Under the pieces are notes generated by a model. That model was not told the DNA's origin and did no database searches. It saw only the letters and a list, made by a program, of their open reading frames with translations. A stretch of DNA of 64,000 nt from Bifidobacterium sp. B4142 (GTDB taxonomy: Bacteria; Actinomycetota; Actinomycetes; Actinomycetales; Bifidobacteriaceae), in contig NZ_JAFNMJ010000001.1 in assembly GCF_026537325.1 (NCBI RefSeq), positions 248,001 through 312,000 of the forward strand, in the 5' to 3' direction. The position numbers were made by a program, and so were the translations under genes. Below are positions 55,582 through 64,000 of this stretch, one piece after another (within the stretch, counting starts at the first letter, position 1; the number at the start of each line of letters is the position of its first letter).

Positions 55582-56259
55582 TCAGCCTTGTCCATCACCA
55601 TTATGGCCTGTGCCGGGCTTTCGTGACAGACCTGTGGCTGTGGGCGTGAAACCTTCAGGCGTCAGGACTGCATCCACGGGGAGATCATGGTCGAGATGGG
55701 GCAGGGGGGCTTCCACGAATTCGCCGGGCCAGCAGATGCCCACCACTGGGGCCTGTTCGGCACGCAGGCCTAGGGCGCGGTCATACCAGCCGCCGCCCCG
55801 ACCCAGACGAATGCCGGCATGGTCAATGGCCAGCGCTGGCACCAGAATCAGATCGGCCTTACCCAAGACCTGTGCCGGTAGGGCAGGCATATCGGGTTCG
55901 TCGGGCCGCCAACCTGGAATCCGCTTCATGTCATCCAGATCCTGCCTTGATTGCAGTCGACCCCAACCTACCTGGGTGCCTGTTCCCAGCATGGGGATGA
56001 GCACCTGGTCGCCCCGGCCCAGTAGCAGGTCCAGGCTGGGATCCATGGCTATCTCCCCGCGAATGGAGGCGAAAGCAGCTACGGTCAGGCTTTGGCCGCC
56101 TCGGGAGCGTCCGATCCTGGCAAGTACCTGGCCTGCCAGCAGATCGGCAAGCTTGCGTCCTGCGTCCAGGCACTGGGCCGGGTCGATACGTCGTCGGGCT
56201 TCAAGCAGCCGGCTGCGTCGATCCTGCTTGTCCCTATCGATGCGTTCCTGTTCGTTCAT
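55582..56259 (-). CDS. 5-formyltetrahydrofolate cyclo-ligase
   Basis: A 225-residue enzyme converting 5-formyl-THF to 5,10-methenyl-THF with ATP. The signature GIRLGRGGGWYDRAL, the region LILVPALAIDHA and the N-terminal basic helix (KQDRRSRLLEARRRI) fit the family. ATG 56259. The conserved neighbour galU/glp (moeA) genes of other actinobacteria are absent between it and the divergent rimJ. Confidence 0.9.
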   Translation of the reverse strand: MNEQERIDRDKQDRRSRLLEARRRIDPAQCLDAGRKLADLLAGQVLARIGRSRGGQSLTVAAFASIRGEIAMDPSLDLLLGRGDQVLIPMLGTGTQVGWGRLQSRQDLDDMKRIPGWRPDEPDMPALPAQVLGKADLILVPALAIDHAGIRLGRGGGWYDRALGLRAEQAPVVGICWPGEFVEAPLPHLDHDLPVDAVLTPEGFTPTATGLSRKPGTGHNGDGQG

Positions 56260-56339
56260 GTCCTCAGTTCTACCAGCAGGGGGTTCTCCCTGGTGGACGC
56301 ATGTCTGCCTCAGCTGACGTTCGGTGAGAACATGGAGTC

Positions 56340-56993
56340 ATGTCGGTTCTGCATACCTTCCGCCAGGTCTGGCAGGGTTCCCGAGCCCGTTCGGACCATG
56401 CCCTGGATTTGCCTGACGGTCTGACTGCGCCCCCGGGTCATGGGGACTTCCTACTGAGGCCCATCCGCGAGGGCGACCAAGCAGCCTGGAACGCGGTCCG
56501 ATGGAGGAATCGCGATTGGCTGGCCCCATGGGAGTCAGGGGATCCCCGCCACGGACCTGACATGACCTATGCCCAGTGGATGCAGGAGCTGGAACGTGCC
56601 CGGCAGGAGGGGACTTCCGCGGTCTTTCTGATGGAGTTTCATCAGAGCATCGTGGGGCAGATTTCCCTGGGCGCCATCCGCTACGGATCCATGCGCACAG
56701 CGACAGCGGGCTACTGGGTGGATCAGGACTGGATTGGTCATGGGTTCGCACCCCTGGCTCTGGCCATTCTGGCTGACTGGGCATTCAGAGACAGGAGGGG
56801 ACCCCATCTGCACCGGCTTGAGGTGGCGATTCTGCCTGAAAACGAACGATCCCTGCGCGTAGTCCAGAAGCTGGGCATGGAGCCGGAGGGGCTGCGCCGC
56901 AGTTACATGTATGTCAACGGACAGTGGCGGGATCACCTGACCTTTGCCTGGATCAGCGACCAATTCGATCCGGATTTGCTGGCTCGTTTATGA
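56340..56993 (+). CDS. RimJ/RimL-type GNAT acetyltransferase
   Basis: A 217-residue GCN5-related acetyltransferase. The motifs are FLLRPIREGDQAAWNAVRW (N-terminal), SIVGQISLGAIRYGS, the acetyl-CoA-binding WIGHGFAPLALAILADWAF, and LEVAILPENERSLRVVQKLG with YMYVNGQWRDHLTFAW at the end, as in ribosomal-protein alanine acetyltransferases. Its place directly before the SepX/GlpR-like gene is the conserved rimJ place in actinobacteria. Confidence 0.88.
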   Translation: MSVLHTFRQVWQGSRARSDHALDLPDGLTAPPGHGDFLLRPIREGDQAAWNAVRWRNRDWLAPWESGDPRHGPDMTYAQWMQELERARQEGTSAVFLMEFHQSIVGQISLGAIRYGSMRTATAGYWVDQDWIGHGFAPLALAILADWAFRDRRGPHLHRLEVAILPENERSLRVVQKLGMEPEGLRRSYMYVNGQWRDHLTFAWISDQFDPDLLARL

Positions 56994-57069
56994 GCCCCTG
57001 GGACGGACATGGTCGACACGCTGGGTTTGACTTGCCGCTTGGGGCATACCGTCAACTAACGTAGTACCT

Positions 57070-58500
57070 ATGGTTTATGAATCACTCAGCAGCATCGTGG
57101 TTTTGGTGATTGCAGTGATTCTGGTGCTGGGTTGGTTGCCGTTTCGCACCGTCAAGGGCATGAAGCGGGCCTCGGAGCATCGCCAGGACAGGCTTTCCGC
57201 CTCCCTGCATATGGTGGGTCGGGAAGACGGCATGAGGTTCTGCGACAGGCAGTCGAGGACGGTGAAAGGGTTGGTCATGCAGCAAGGGCAGCAGGATGGC
57301 AACCGGCGCAGTCAAGCCCAGCGCATCAAGCAGATCAGACAGTTGCGCCGCGCGGCCATACGTCGTCGTCGCATCCTGGTCCTTGCTCTCTTGGTCGTCA
57401 CCCTGCTGGTGGCTGGTTGCTCCTTCCTTATGGACTACAGCCCATGGTTTACTCTGATTCCCTTGGCGCTGGTGGTGGTGGTGTTGGTCGCTGGCGCGCA
57501 TGCTTCGGCCCAGGCCCGGGCCTGGGAGCGCAATTTAGCTCAGCGGCGTGCCCGGCAGCGTCGTCAGCAGGCAGCCATTCTGACTAAGAGCAGGACTCCT
57601 AGCAAACCTGGGCAGGCCAAGAATGGAGGCGGCACGGAAACTGCCACGGATGTGCTTGATCAGGGTGAGATTCGTCAAACACTGGCCCAGGCCAAGGCTG
57701 ATCAGCAGGCAGCCCTCAAAGCCAGGCAGCACAATTCGTCCAAGCCTGCAAAGTCTGCAGTCAGTAGCAGCAAGGCCAAGAGTTCAGCCGGGTCCGCCAA
57801 GTCGAGCGAAAAGACTGCTGCACAGACCGCACATACGTCGAACAAGCCGTCCGCCGCCAAGAAAGCCTCTGAACGGACCCCAGCCAAACAAGCGGCTTCT
57901 CGACCGGAGGCTTCGAAACCGGCAACTACCAAATCTTCGAGGGCCCAAAAGGCTGCCTCCAAGCCGGCGGTGCCCAAGTCGTCAGTGGACAAGTCCGCCG
58001 CCTCTCCGCAGTCGGCATCCGTGCAATCCGTCGCTACTCAGTCGGGCAAGTCTGGATCGGCCTCTGCGTCTGCCGGCAAAGAGCGCCCAGCTTCGTCGAC
58101 TCAGTCCTCCACATCCGGGGGATCATCGTCCTCGGCAAAGGCTCAGGACGATGCCACCAATGAACTCAAGCGCATCAATCCCTCTCCGGCCTTGGACGCC
58201 TTCGGCATGGCGGCGGGCCAGGATCTGATCTCCTTCTCCCTGGGTTCAGCCCGTGGTGAGGGATCAGACAAGGGCGGCAAGAATAACGAAGACGAGGGTC
58301 CTCACAGCCTGGAGATCAAGTCCACCCGGCAGGTCTCCGTGGCCCGTCCCCCCGAAAAGAAGAAGGCCGATGGGCAGCCCGACGACTTTCACAAGAGGGA
58401 GATGCAGGCTCAGGTCGAGGTGCCCGACCGCAGCGAGGACTCCCTGTCCATCGGCGTGGAGGCCATATTGGCTCGGCGTCGTCCGGCAGACAAGTCCTGA
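57070..58500 (+). CDS. Membrane protein in SepX/GlpR position, long disordered tail
   Basis: A 476-residue protein: one N-terminal helix (SIVVLVIAVILVLGWLPFR, about residues 7-26), a basic stretch with VKGMKRASEHRQDRL, two adjacent helices (ILVLALLVVTLLVAGCSFLM and FTLIPLALVVVVLVAGAHA, about 102-148), an Arg/Gln-rich segment, then about 250 residues of Ser/Ala/Lys low-complexity sequence and a last conserved-looking part (SLEIKSTRQVSVARPPEKKK; DRSEDSLSIGVEAILARRR). Three-helix topology, Lys/Ala-rich tail and position behind rimJ match actinobacterial SepX/GlpR, a division-site membrane protein that in Corynebacterium binds the gephyrin-like Glp. The assignment is by topology and synteny, not by sequence search. 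Confidence 0.7.
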   Translation: MVYESLSSIVVLVIAVILVLGWLPFRTVKGMKRASEHRQDRLSASLHMVGREDGMRFCDRQSRTVKGLVMQQGQQDGNRRSQAQRIKQIRQLRRAAIRRRRILVLALLVVTLLVAGCSFLMDYSPWFTLIPLALVVVVLVAGAHASAQARAWERNLAQRRARQRRQQAAILTKSRTPSKPGQAKNGGGTETATDVLDQGEIRQTLAQAKADQQAALKARQHNSSKPAKSAVSSSKAKSSAGSAKSSEKTAAQTAHTSNKPSAAKKASERTPAKQAASRPEASKPATTKSSRAQKAASKPAVPKSSVDKSAASPQSASVQSVATQSGKSGSASASAGKERPASSTQSSTSGGSSSSAKAQDDATNELKRINPSPALDAFGMAAGQDLISFSLGSARGEGSDKGGKNNEDEGPHSLEIKSTRQVSVARPPEKKKADGQPDDFHKREMQAQVEVPDRSEDSLSIGVEAILARRRPADKS

Positions 58501-58535
58501 GGGACCAATCCGCGATCATTCTTTCACCACCAGCG

Positions 58536-58562
58536 TTAGCACTCAAGTTGGCAGAGTGCTAA
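58536..58562 (+). promoter_or_regulatory. CIRCE operator (HrcA site) of groES
   Basis: The inverted repeat TTAGCACTC-N9-GAGTGCTAA is perfect, the consensus CIRCE element bound by the HrcA repressor, so groES is heat-inducible by derepression. Confidence 0.97.
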
Positions 58563-58576
58563 TTTCGCGCTACTAT
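58548..58576 (+). promoter_or_regulatory. groES promoter overlapping CIRCE
   Basis: TTGGCA (58548-58553) in the CIRCE loop and TACTAT (58571-58576) are 17 bp apart. HrcA bound at CIRCE would cover the -35. Confidence 0.75.
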
Positions 58577-58678
58577 GACTTGTAGCGCAAAGGAATGCGT
58601 GGTGAGTGTTCGTCAGCCTCTCATCGACGTTCCGGCGTGGGTTCATTGGCTGTTCTCACAAGATGTAGGAGGTCCACA

Positions 58679-58972
58679 GTGTCGATTTCACTCACACCGT
58701 TGGAAGACAAGATCGTCATCAAGCAGGCTGAGGCGGAGACTAAGACCGCTTCCGGGCTGGTCATCCCCGATACCGCCAAGGAGAAGCCCCAGCAGGGCGA
58801 GGTGCTGGCGGCAGGCCCCGGCCGTCGTGACGACAAGGGCGAGCGCATCCCCATGGATGTCAAGGTTGGCGACAAGGTTCTGTACTCCAAGTACGGCGGC
58901 ACCGAGGTCAACTACGGCGGCGAGGACTACCTGATCGTGTCCGCACGCGACGTTCTGGCCATCCTCAAGTAA
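58679..58972 (+). CDS. groES: Co-chaperonin GroES
   Basis: A 97-residue subunit of the heptameric GroES lid for GroEL. It begins [20 protein letters not shown], with the mobile loop [19 protein letters not shown], and ends [23 protein letters not shown] 58679 follows GTAGGAGGT; the frame is open upstream but lacks conserved sequence. No groEL follows, as is common in bifidobacteria, where groEL is elsewhere. Confidence 0.97.
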   Translation: MSISLTPLEDKIVIKQAEAETKTASGLVIPDTAKEKPQQGEVLAAGPGRRDDKGERIPMDVKVGDKVLYSKYGGTEVNYGGEDYLIVSARDVLAILK

Positions 58973-58986
58973 AGAGGCGGTGATAG

Positions 58987-59018
58987 TGGCCCCTGGTCCT
59001 GCGCAAGGACCGGGGGCC
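58987..59018 (+). terminator. Hairpin after groES, probable terminator
   Basis: GGCCCCTGGTCCT (58988-59000) pairs with AGGACCGGGGGCC (59006-59018) around GCGCA. No T run follows, so efficiency is uncertain. Confidence 0.5.
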
Positions 59019-59082
59019 ATTCGCGTCTCGGGAGGACCGTGCAGCGGAACAGACACCGCAGGAGCATACGGCGGCCACTAGC

Positions 59083-60192
59083 ATGGTGCCCATGTACTAT
59101 CGTCATCGCGCCAGCATTGATTCCCTTCCCGGATACCGGCAGGGCAGCCCGGCACCAGCCGTTCCCGGGTTGACCAGCTACAAGATCTCCAGCAACGAGA
59201 ACCCCTATCCGCCCCTGCCGGGCGTGGTTCAGACCGTCTCCGAACAGGCCTTGGGCCATCTGAACCGTTATCCGGATATGCGTGGCACCCGTCTGGTAGA
59301 GCGGCTGGCCCAGCTGCACGGGGTGGATCCCGCATGCATCCAGCTGGGATGCGGGTCCACTGAGGTCATTACCCAGCTGGTTGACCTGGTGGCCGGCCAT
59401 GGCGACCAGGTGGTCTATCCCTGGCGCAGTTTCGAGGCCTATCCCATCATCGTCACCTCGGCTGGAGCCACAGGGGTGCCCGTGCCCTTGGATAAAGAGG
59501 GGCGGCATGACACCGATGCCATGATCGCCGCGGTCAACGACCACACCAGACTGGTCATCGTCAACAATCCCAACAATCCGACCGCGACCAACGTCGACCG
59601 CGACCAGGCCGAACGTCTGCTGCAGGCCCTGCCCGCCGACCTGCCGGTGCTCTTTGACGAGGCCTATATACAGTTCAATGACGACCCTGACCGCGCCGAC
59701 GGATTGTCACTCATGCGCGAGCATCCCAATGTGATAGTGGCCCGGACCTTCTCCAAGGCCTACGGACTGGCGGGGCTGCGGATTGGATACGCCGTGGCTG
59801 CCGAGCCGATCATTGCCGGCATGAACAAGGTGGCCCTGCCCTTCGGCGTCTCCGATGTGGCCCAGACGGCGGCAATGGCCAGCCTGGACGCACAGGACCG
59901 CCTGGCCGAACGGGTCCAGGCACTCAAGCAGGAACGGGCCAGAATCCTGGCTGGTTTGCAAGAGCAGGGGTGGAACATCCCCCAACCCCGAGCCAACTAC
60001 TACTGGCTGCCTCTGGGCCAGGCCTCCACGCAGGCTGATCAGCGTTTCCGCGATGCAGGCCTGTCGGTCAGAACCTTCCCTGGTGAGGGCATCCGCATCA
60101 CCGTGGGGGAGAGGGAGGCCAATGACCGGGTCCTGGAGGTTTGCGCCGACCTGCGGCGACAGGGTCTGCCTCAGGGCCCAATCTCTGACTGA
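59083..60192 (+). CDS. Histidinol-phosphate/aromatic aminotransferase (HisC family)
   Basis: A 369-residue PLP-dependent class I/II aminotransferase. Family blocks are YKISSNENPYPPLPGV, RYPDMRGTRLVERLA, IVNNPNNPTATNVD, LFDEAYIQFND (Asp for the PLP ring), and the PLP lysine in TFSKAYGLAGLRIGYA (about residue 225), then VRTFPGEGIRITVG. HisC and the aromatic enzyme Pat are close and cannot be separated here; location away from other his genes suits Pat. ATG 59083 or a second ATG three codons later is the start. Confidence 0.85.
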   Translation: MVPMYYRHRASIDSLPGYRQGSPAPAVPGLTSYKISSNENPYPPLPGVVQTVSEQALGHLNRYPDMRGTRLVERLAQLHGVDPACIQLGCGSTEVITQLVDLVAGHGDQVVYPWRSFEAYPIIVTSAGATGVPVPLDKEGRHDTDAMIAAVNDHTRLVIVNNPNNPTATNVDRDQAERLLQALPADLPVLFDEAYIQFNDDPDRADGLSLMREHPNVIVARTFSKAYGLAGLRIGYAVAAEPIIAGMNKVALPFGVSDVAQTAAMASLDAQDRLAERVQALKQERARILAGLQEQGWNIPQPRANYYWLPLGQASTQADQRFRDAGLSVRTFPGEGIRITVGEREANDRVLEVCADLRRQGLPQGPISD

Positions 60193-60300
60193 CGGTCGCC
60201 ATGGTGCGACTGTAAAGGCAAATGCTTGCCGTCTCCGTCCTTGTATGGAATCTCACAGCGGAGGTGGTTTTGCTTCTGTGAACTTGTGTCGTCTTGGATA

Positions 60301-60348
60301 AACCTATATATTGTGGTTGGCTGGCCAAGTCAATCCAATATATAGTGT
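60301..60348 (+). promoter_or_regulatory. Paired NrdR boxes upstream of nrdI1-nrdF
   Basis: Box 1 AACCTATATATTGTGG (60301-60316) and box 2 ATCCAATATATAGTGT (60333-60348) both fit the NrdR consensus ACACWATATATWGTGT and lie 32 bp apart (three helical turns), the classical arrangement. A promoter with -35 TTGGCT (60317-60322) and -10 TATAGT (60341-60346), 18 bp apart, is embedded, so NrdR at box 2 would cover the -10. Confidence 0.85.
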
Positions 60349-60370
60349 TTACCAAGGAGCAGCAGTCCCT

Positions 60371-60859
60371 ATGTCTTCAGCAGATATGGATCGGCACGAT
60401 CCTCCCGATGGTGCCTCCAGGCTGGTGTATTTCTCCAGCGTCTCCAACAACACCCACCGCTTTGTGCAGCGGCTGGGCGTGGAGGAGCCCATCCGCATCC
60501 CCCTCTACGAGCGGCGCCAGCCCATGCCCGTTATGGATGCGCCCTACCTTCTGCTGGTGCCCACCTACGGCGGTGGGTCAGCCAAGGGGGCCGTGCCCAA
60601 GCAGGTCATCCACTTCCTGAACAATCCAGTCAACCGCGGACTGATCCGCGGGGTCGTCACCTCGGGTAACCGGAATTTTGGCAGCGCCTATTGCGCGGCC
60701 GGCCCGTTGATAGCCCGCCGGTGCGGTGTTCCTGAGCTCTATCGTTTCGAGCTGCTGGGCACCTCGGAGGATGTTCAGGCGGTCAGAGCCATTTTGGCCG
60801 GAATGGGAGTGCAGCTCCAGCAGCAGTCGGCTGATTCACGAAAGGCGGTTTTGTCATGA
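60371..60859 (+). CDS. nrdI: NrdI flavodoxin-like protein, first copy
   Basis: A 162-residue flavodoxin-like protein that supplies an oxidant from reduced flavin to activate the NrdF radical subunit. The family motifs are [16 protein letters not shown] (phosphate-binding start), [20 protein letters not shown] and [17 protein letters not shown] 60371 follows AAGGAG at 11 nt; the frame upstream contains the NrdR box and is not coding. The stop overlaps the nrdF ATG, so the two are translated together. Confidence 0.92.
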   Translation: MSSADMDRHDPPDGASRLVYFSSVSNNTHRFVQRLGVEEPIRIPLYERRQPMPVMDAPYLLLVPTYGGGSAKGAVPKQVIHFLNNPVNRGLIRGVVTSGNRNFGSAYCAAGPLIARRCGVPELYRFELLGTSEDVQAVRAILAGMGVQLQQQSADSRKAVLS

Positions 60860-61920
60860 GCCAGCAGGAAAGCACCAAAGAGAGCACCAAGTCAGAGGCC
60901 GGTATCTATGCCGACGACGAGATGATGCGCAAGTCCATCACCCCGCCCCAGTACCGTGTCACCCCTGAGGCCAGGATTCGTCCGGTCAACTGGAACAACA
61001 TCACCGACGAGAAGGATCTGGAGGTCTGGAACCGCTTGGTCTCCAACTTCTGGCTGCCCGAAAAGGTGCCGCTGTCCAATGACATCCCATCCTGGAATAC
61101 CCTGACCGATCATGAGCGTCAGACCACCGTCCGCGTCTTCACCGGATTGACCATGCTGGACACCACCCAGGCCACCATCGGCGAGCTGGTGCAGATCGAT
61201 CACGCCCGCACCGAGCAGGAGCAGGCCATCTATACCAACATCGCCTTCATGCAGTCGGTCCACGCCCGGTCCTACTCCTCGGTCTTCTCCACCCTCTGCT
61301 CCAGTGAGGAGATCGACAAGGCCTACCGCTGGGCTGTAGCCAACGACGTCCTCCAGGAGCGCGTCCACACGGTCCTGCACGAGTACGTCAGCGAGGATCC
61401 CCTGAAGCGCAAGGTGGCCTCCACCATGCTCTCATCCCTCATGCTCTACGCAGGCTTCTATCTGCCCCTCTACTTCTCCAGCCATGCCAAGCTGATGAAC
61501 ACGGCTGATATGATCCGGCTGATCCTGCGCGACAAGGCTATCCATGGCTATTACTCGGGCTACAAGTATCAGCGGGGTCTGGAGGAGAGGACCCAGGCCG
61601 ACCAGGCCATGCTGGAGAAGTTCACCAACGATTTGCTGGACAAGCTCTACGATCTGGAGATGGTCTACTCCGGGCAGATATATGACGGCTTCCCCTTCGT
61701 CGATGATGTCTTCGCCTTCGTTCGCTACAATGCCAACAAGGCGCTGATGAACCTGGGCTATCCGGCCCGGTTCGCAGCCGACCAGACCGATGTCAGTTCG
61801 GAGATCCTGGCGGCCCTATCGCCATCGGCCAACGAGAACCATGATTTCTTCTCGGGTTCGGGCTCTTCCTACGTCATGGGGCACTCCGAGTCCACGGACG
61901 ACGACGACTGGGACTTCTAG
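60856..61920 (+). CDS. nrdF: Ribonucleotide reductase radical subunit NrdF with QSK metal-site replacement (class Ie-like)
   Basis: A 354-residue ferritin-like R2 protein. The core is [60 protein letters not shown] and [19 protein letters not shown], followed by the C-terminal tail that docks to NrdE ([10 protein letters not shown]). In E. coli NrdF the metal ligands are Asp67, Glu98, His101, Glu158, Glu192, His195 and the radical Tyr105. With a constant offset of 35 and no gap they fall on Asp102, Gln133, His136, Ser193, Lys227, His230 and Tyr140. So three glutamates are Gln, Ser and Lys. That is the QSK pattern reported for metal-free, DOPA-radical class Ie R2 proteins, which need NrdI. Coupled to nrdI upstream. 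Confidence 0.95.
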   Translation: MSQQESTKESTKSEAGIYADDEMMRKSITPPQYRVTPEARIRPVNWNNITDEKDLEVWNRLVSNFWLPEKVPLSNDIPSWNTLTDHERQTTVRVFTGLTMLDTTQATIGELVQIDHARTEQEQAIYTNIAFMQSVHARSYSSVFSTLCSSEEIDKAYRWAVANDVLQERVHTVLHEYVSEDPLKRKVASTMLSSLMLYAGFYLPLYFSSHAKLMNTADMIRLILRDKAIHGYYSGYKYQRGLEERTQADQAMLEKFTNDLLDKLYDLEMVYSGQIYDGFPFVDDVFAFVRYNANKALMNLGYPARFAADQTDVSSEILAALSPSANENHDFFSGSGSSYVMGHSESTDDDDWDF

Positions 61921-61955
61921 GCGAGTTGGAATCGGTGTGATATTGGGCACAGAAA

Positions 61956-62002
61956 ACCCTAGATATGCTCACCGTTTCCGATATCAACAGCACATATAGT
62001 AG
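61956..62002 (+). promoter_or_regulatory. Possible weak NrdR box pair upstream of nrdI2-nrdE
   Basis: ACCCTAGATATGCTCA (61956-61971) and ACAGCACATATAGTAG (61987-62002) partly match the NrdR consensus (the second about 11 of 16) and are 31 bp apart. This suggests a separate NrdR-controlled promoter for the second unit, with less certainty than for the first. Confidence 0.45.
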
Positions 62003-62095
62003 TTCAGGCTCGCGCTGGGCGGGTTCTGATCGGTCCGTCCTCAGGGCGGGCATCATCGTCAAGACAGGCTCTGGATGGCCTGATCAGGAGGAAGC

Positions 62096-62593
62096 ATGGA
62101 GCAACAGCAGACCGCCGGAACTGATTCGGAGCTCAGTGCTCCCGAGTTCGCCGCCCAGGGTCAGCGCCTGGGGGCCGTGGTCTACTTCTCGTCGGCCTCG
62201 CGCAACACCGCCCGGTTCATTGCCAACTGCCATTTGGATGACGAGGGGATTGACGTCTTCCGTATCCCTCTGAGACCCAAGGATCCGCCGCTCAACATCC
62301 GGCAGCCCTACATCCTGATCGTTCCCACCTATGGGGGCGGATCAGCCAAGAAGGCGGTCATGCCGCAAATCAAGCGCTTTCTGAACGACCCGGCCAACCG
62401 GGCCGGGATTCGTGGGGTCATCGCCTCGGGCAACACCAACTTTGGGGAGGCCTTTTGCATGGCGGGGGACATCATCTCCCGCAAGTGCAATGTACCCTTC
62501 CTCTACTATTTCGAGCTCATGGGCACCAAGGAGGATCAGGAGAAGGTCCGCCGTGGGGTTGTGGATTTCTTCCGCAACCACCCCGAGTCCTGA
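62096..62593 (+). CDS. nrdI: NrdI flavodoxin-like protein, second copy
   Basis: A 165-residue NrdI paralogue with the same motifs ([57 protein letters not shown]). It is clearly distinct from the first copy along its whole length. AGGAGGAAGC precedes ATG 62096. It lies 52 bp before nrdE and is separated from nrdF by its own upstream region. Confidence 0.92.
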   Translation: MEQQQTAGTDSELSAPEFAAQGQRLGAVVYFSSASRNTARFIANCHLDDEGIDVFRIPLRPKDPPLNIRQPYILIVPTYGGGSAKKAVMPQIKRFLNDPANRAGIRGVIASGNTNFGEAFCMAGDIISRKCNVPFLYYFELMGTKEDQEKVRRGVVDFFRNHPES

Positions 62594-62644
62594 GCCAATT
62601 TCATTACACGCACTATCACCGCAATACTCATGAAAGGACACCCG

Positions 62645-64000
62645 ATGGGAGCAAACGAGGACACGTCCCTGGCCCTGGATAGGACCGCATCCGAGGATGA
62701 GGAGACCTTCGATCCGGCTCACGACTACCATGCCCTGAACGCCATGCTGAACCTGTACGACAAGGACGGCAGGATTCAGTTCGACAAGGACCACGAGGCC
62801 GAGCGCCAGTACATGGACCAGCACGTGCGGCCCAACACCATGACCTTCCCCTCCACGGCTGAGAGGATTGCCTACCTCCTGGATCACGAGTACTATGACC
62901 GGAAGGTTTTTGATCGTTACACACCGGAGTTTCTGGACAAGATCTATCAGCATGCAGCCGAGAGCGGCTTCGAATTCGAAACCTTCCTGGGGGCCTTCAA
63001 GTTCTACACCTCCTATGCGCTGAAGACCTTCGACGGCAAGCGCTACCTGGAGGACTTCCCCCAGCGCTGCGTGGCCGTGGCCCTGGAGCTGGCCGACGGG
63101 GACGAGCAGGCCGCCATGAAGTACACGGATGAGATCATCTCCGGCCGCTTCCAGCCCGCCACCCCCACCTTCCTGAATCTGGGCAAGGCCCAGCGCGGTG
63201 AGCCGGTCTCCTGCTTCCTGGTGCGCATCGAGGACAACATGGAGTCCATCTCCCGCGGCGTCAACGCCGCCCTGCAGCTGTCCAAGAGGGGCGGCGGCGT
63301 GGCCCTGCTGCTTAGCAACCTGCGCGAGATGGGTGCACCCATCAAGCACATCGAGAACCAGTCCAGCGGCGTGGTCCCGGTCATGAAGCTCCTGGAGGAC
63401 TCCTTCTCCTATGCCAACCAGCTGGGTGCCCGCCAGGGTGCCGGCGCCGTCTACCTGTCGGCCCACCACCCCGACATCATGCGCTTCTTGGATACCAAGC
63501 GGGAGAACGCGGATGAGAAGATCCGCATCAAGTCCTTGGCCCTGGGCGTGGTCATCCCCGACATCACCTTCGAGCTGGCCAAGCGCAAGGAGCCCATGGC
63601 TCTCTTCTCGCCCTACGACGTGGAGCGGGTCTATGGCAAGCCCTTTGCTGACATCTCCATCACCGAGCACTACGAGGAGATGGTCAAGGACAAGCGGATC
63701 CACAAGAAGTACATTGACGCCCGTGACTTCTTCATGACCCTGGCCGAGATCCAGTTCGAGTCCGGTTACCCCTACATTCTCTTCGAGGACACGGTCAACA
63801 AGGCCAACCCCATCGACGGGCGAATCACCATGTCCAACCTCTGCTCGGAGATCCTGCAGGTCCAGGAGCCCAGCACCTACTCCGAGAACCTGGACTATGA
63901 GCATATCGGCCGCGACATCTCATGCAACCTGGGGTCCCTGAACATCGCCAAGGCCATGGACGGCGGCCTGGCTGACACGGTCGAAACCTCGGTGCGGGCA
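62645..64000 (+). CDS. nrdE: Class Ib ribonucleotide reductase large subunit NrdE, 5' part
   Basis: The first 452 codons of the catalytic alpha subunit that reduces ribonucleoside diphosphates; the rest lies beyond the window. It begins [20 protein letters not shown] and soon shows [20 protein letters not shown], with no ATP-cone, as in NrdE. Diagnostic blocks are [60 protein letters not shown] and [25 protein letters not shown] precedes the ATG. A canonical nrdF may follow outside the window. Confidence 0.95.
   Translation, partial: MGANEDTSLALDRTASEDEETFDPAHDYHALNAMLNLYDKDGRIQFDKDHEAERQYMDQHVRPNTMTFPSTAERIAYLLDHEYYDRKVFDRYTPEFLDKIYQHAAESGFEFETFLGAFKFYTSYALKTFDGKRYLEDFPQRCVAVALELADGDEQAAMKYTDEIISGRFQPATPTFLNLGKAQRGEPVSCFLVRIEDNMESISRGVNAALQLSKRGGGVALLLSNLREMGAPIKHIENQSSGVVPVMKLLEDSFSYANQLGARQGAGAVYLSAHHPDIMRFLDTKRENADEKIRIKSLALGVVIPDITFELAKRKEPMALFSPYDVERVYGKPFADISITEHYEEMVKDKRIHKKYIDARDFFMTLAEIQFESGYPYILFEDTVNKANPIDGRITMSNLCSEILQVQEPSTYSENLDYEHIGRDISCNLGSLNIAKAMDGGLADTVETSVRA

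Overview
The window is a high-GC actinobacterial chromosome segment and almost certainly Bifidobacterium. It carries a single-chain 3113-residue type I fatty acid synthase next to a biotinylated acyl-CoA carboxylase pair and biotin ligase, class Ib-type ribonucleotide reductase genes behind NrdR boxes, a CIRCE-controlled groES, and actinobacterial-style neighbourhoods (MscL, SAF protein, FmdB/Ruc zinc ribbon, formyl-THF cyclo-ligase, RimJ, SepX/GlpR-like). An insect-gut or other non-human clade is possible, but the species cannot be named from sequence reading alone.

Layout. 1-450: end of rplA with its terminator. 485-3606 (minus): multi-spanning membrane protein and PucR-type regulator. 3784-17749 (plus): lipid synthesis block birA, acyl-CoA carboxylase alpha and beta, fas; then two small membrane or lipoprotein genes and acpS (19260-19751), which supplies phosphopantetheine to the FAS. 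19915-28467: a gene-poor, lower-GC, decaying region around tRNA-Gly(TCC). It holds a LuxR-type regulator remnant, a decayed second acpS, an 18-repeat type I-E CRISPR array with no cas genes in the window, and a minus-strand type VII secretion (T7SS) satellite cluster: DUF4176 protein, WXG100-like protein, T7SS-type secreted protein, a 26-residue membrane peptide and a DUF4176-like membrane protein. Both T7SS substrate genes are broken by frameshifts at short simple repeats.

28860-53748 (mostly plus): core genes rpsO, pnp, lemA/DUF2207, aldo-keto reductase, pgeF, ispD, pcp-like, DivIVA-like, CPBP protease, pepC, tandem DAHP synthases, MTA/SAH nucleosidase, rplJ-rplL with its autoregulatory leader, and an FHA protein coupled to a helicase-like protein with lost Walker motifs. 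53758-58500: mscL, SAF protein, FmdB/Ruc, cyclo-ligase, RimJ, SepX/GlpR-like. 58536-60192: groES and hisC-like aminotransferase. 60301-64000: nrdI1-nrdF, then nrdI2-nrdE (cut by the window end).

The most notable signal is in NrdF. At the three positions where class I radical subunits use glutamate metal ligands it has Gln133, Ser193 and Lys227, while Asp102, His136, His230 and the radical Tyr140 are kept, with exact spacing. This is the QSK signature of the metal-free, DOPA-radical (class Ie) R2 proteins, here encoded directly behind its own nrdI under paired NrdR boxes and followed by a second nrdI-nrdE unit.
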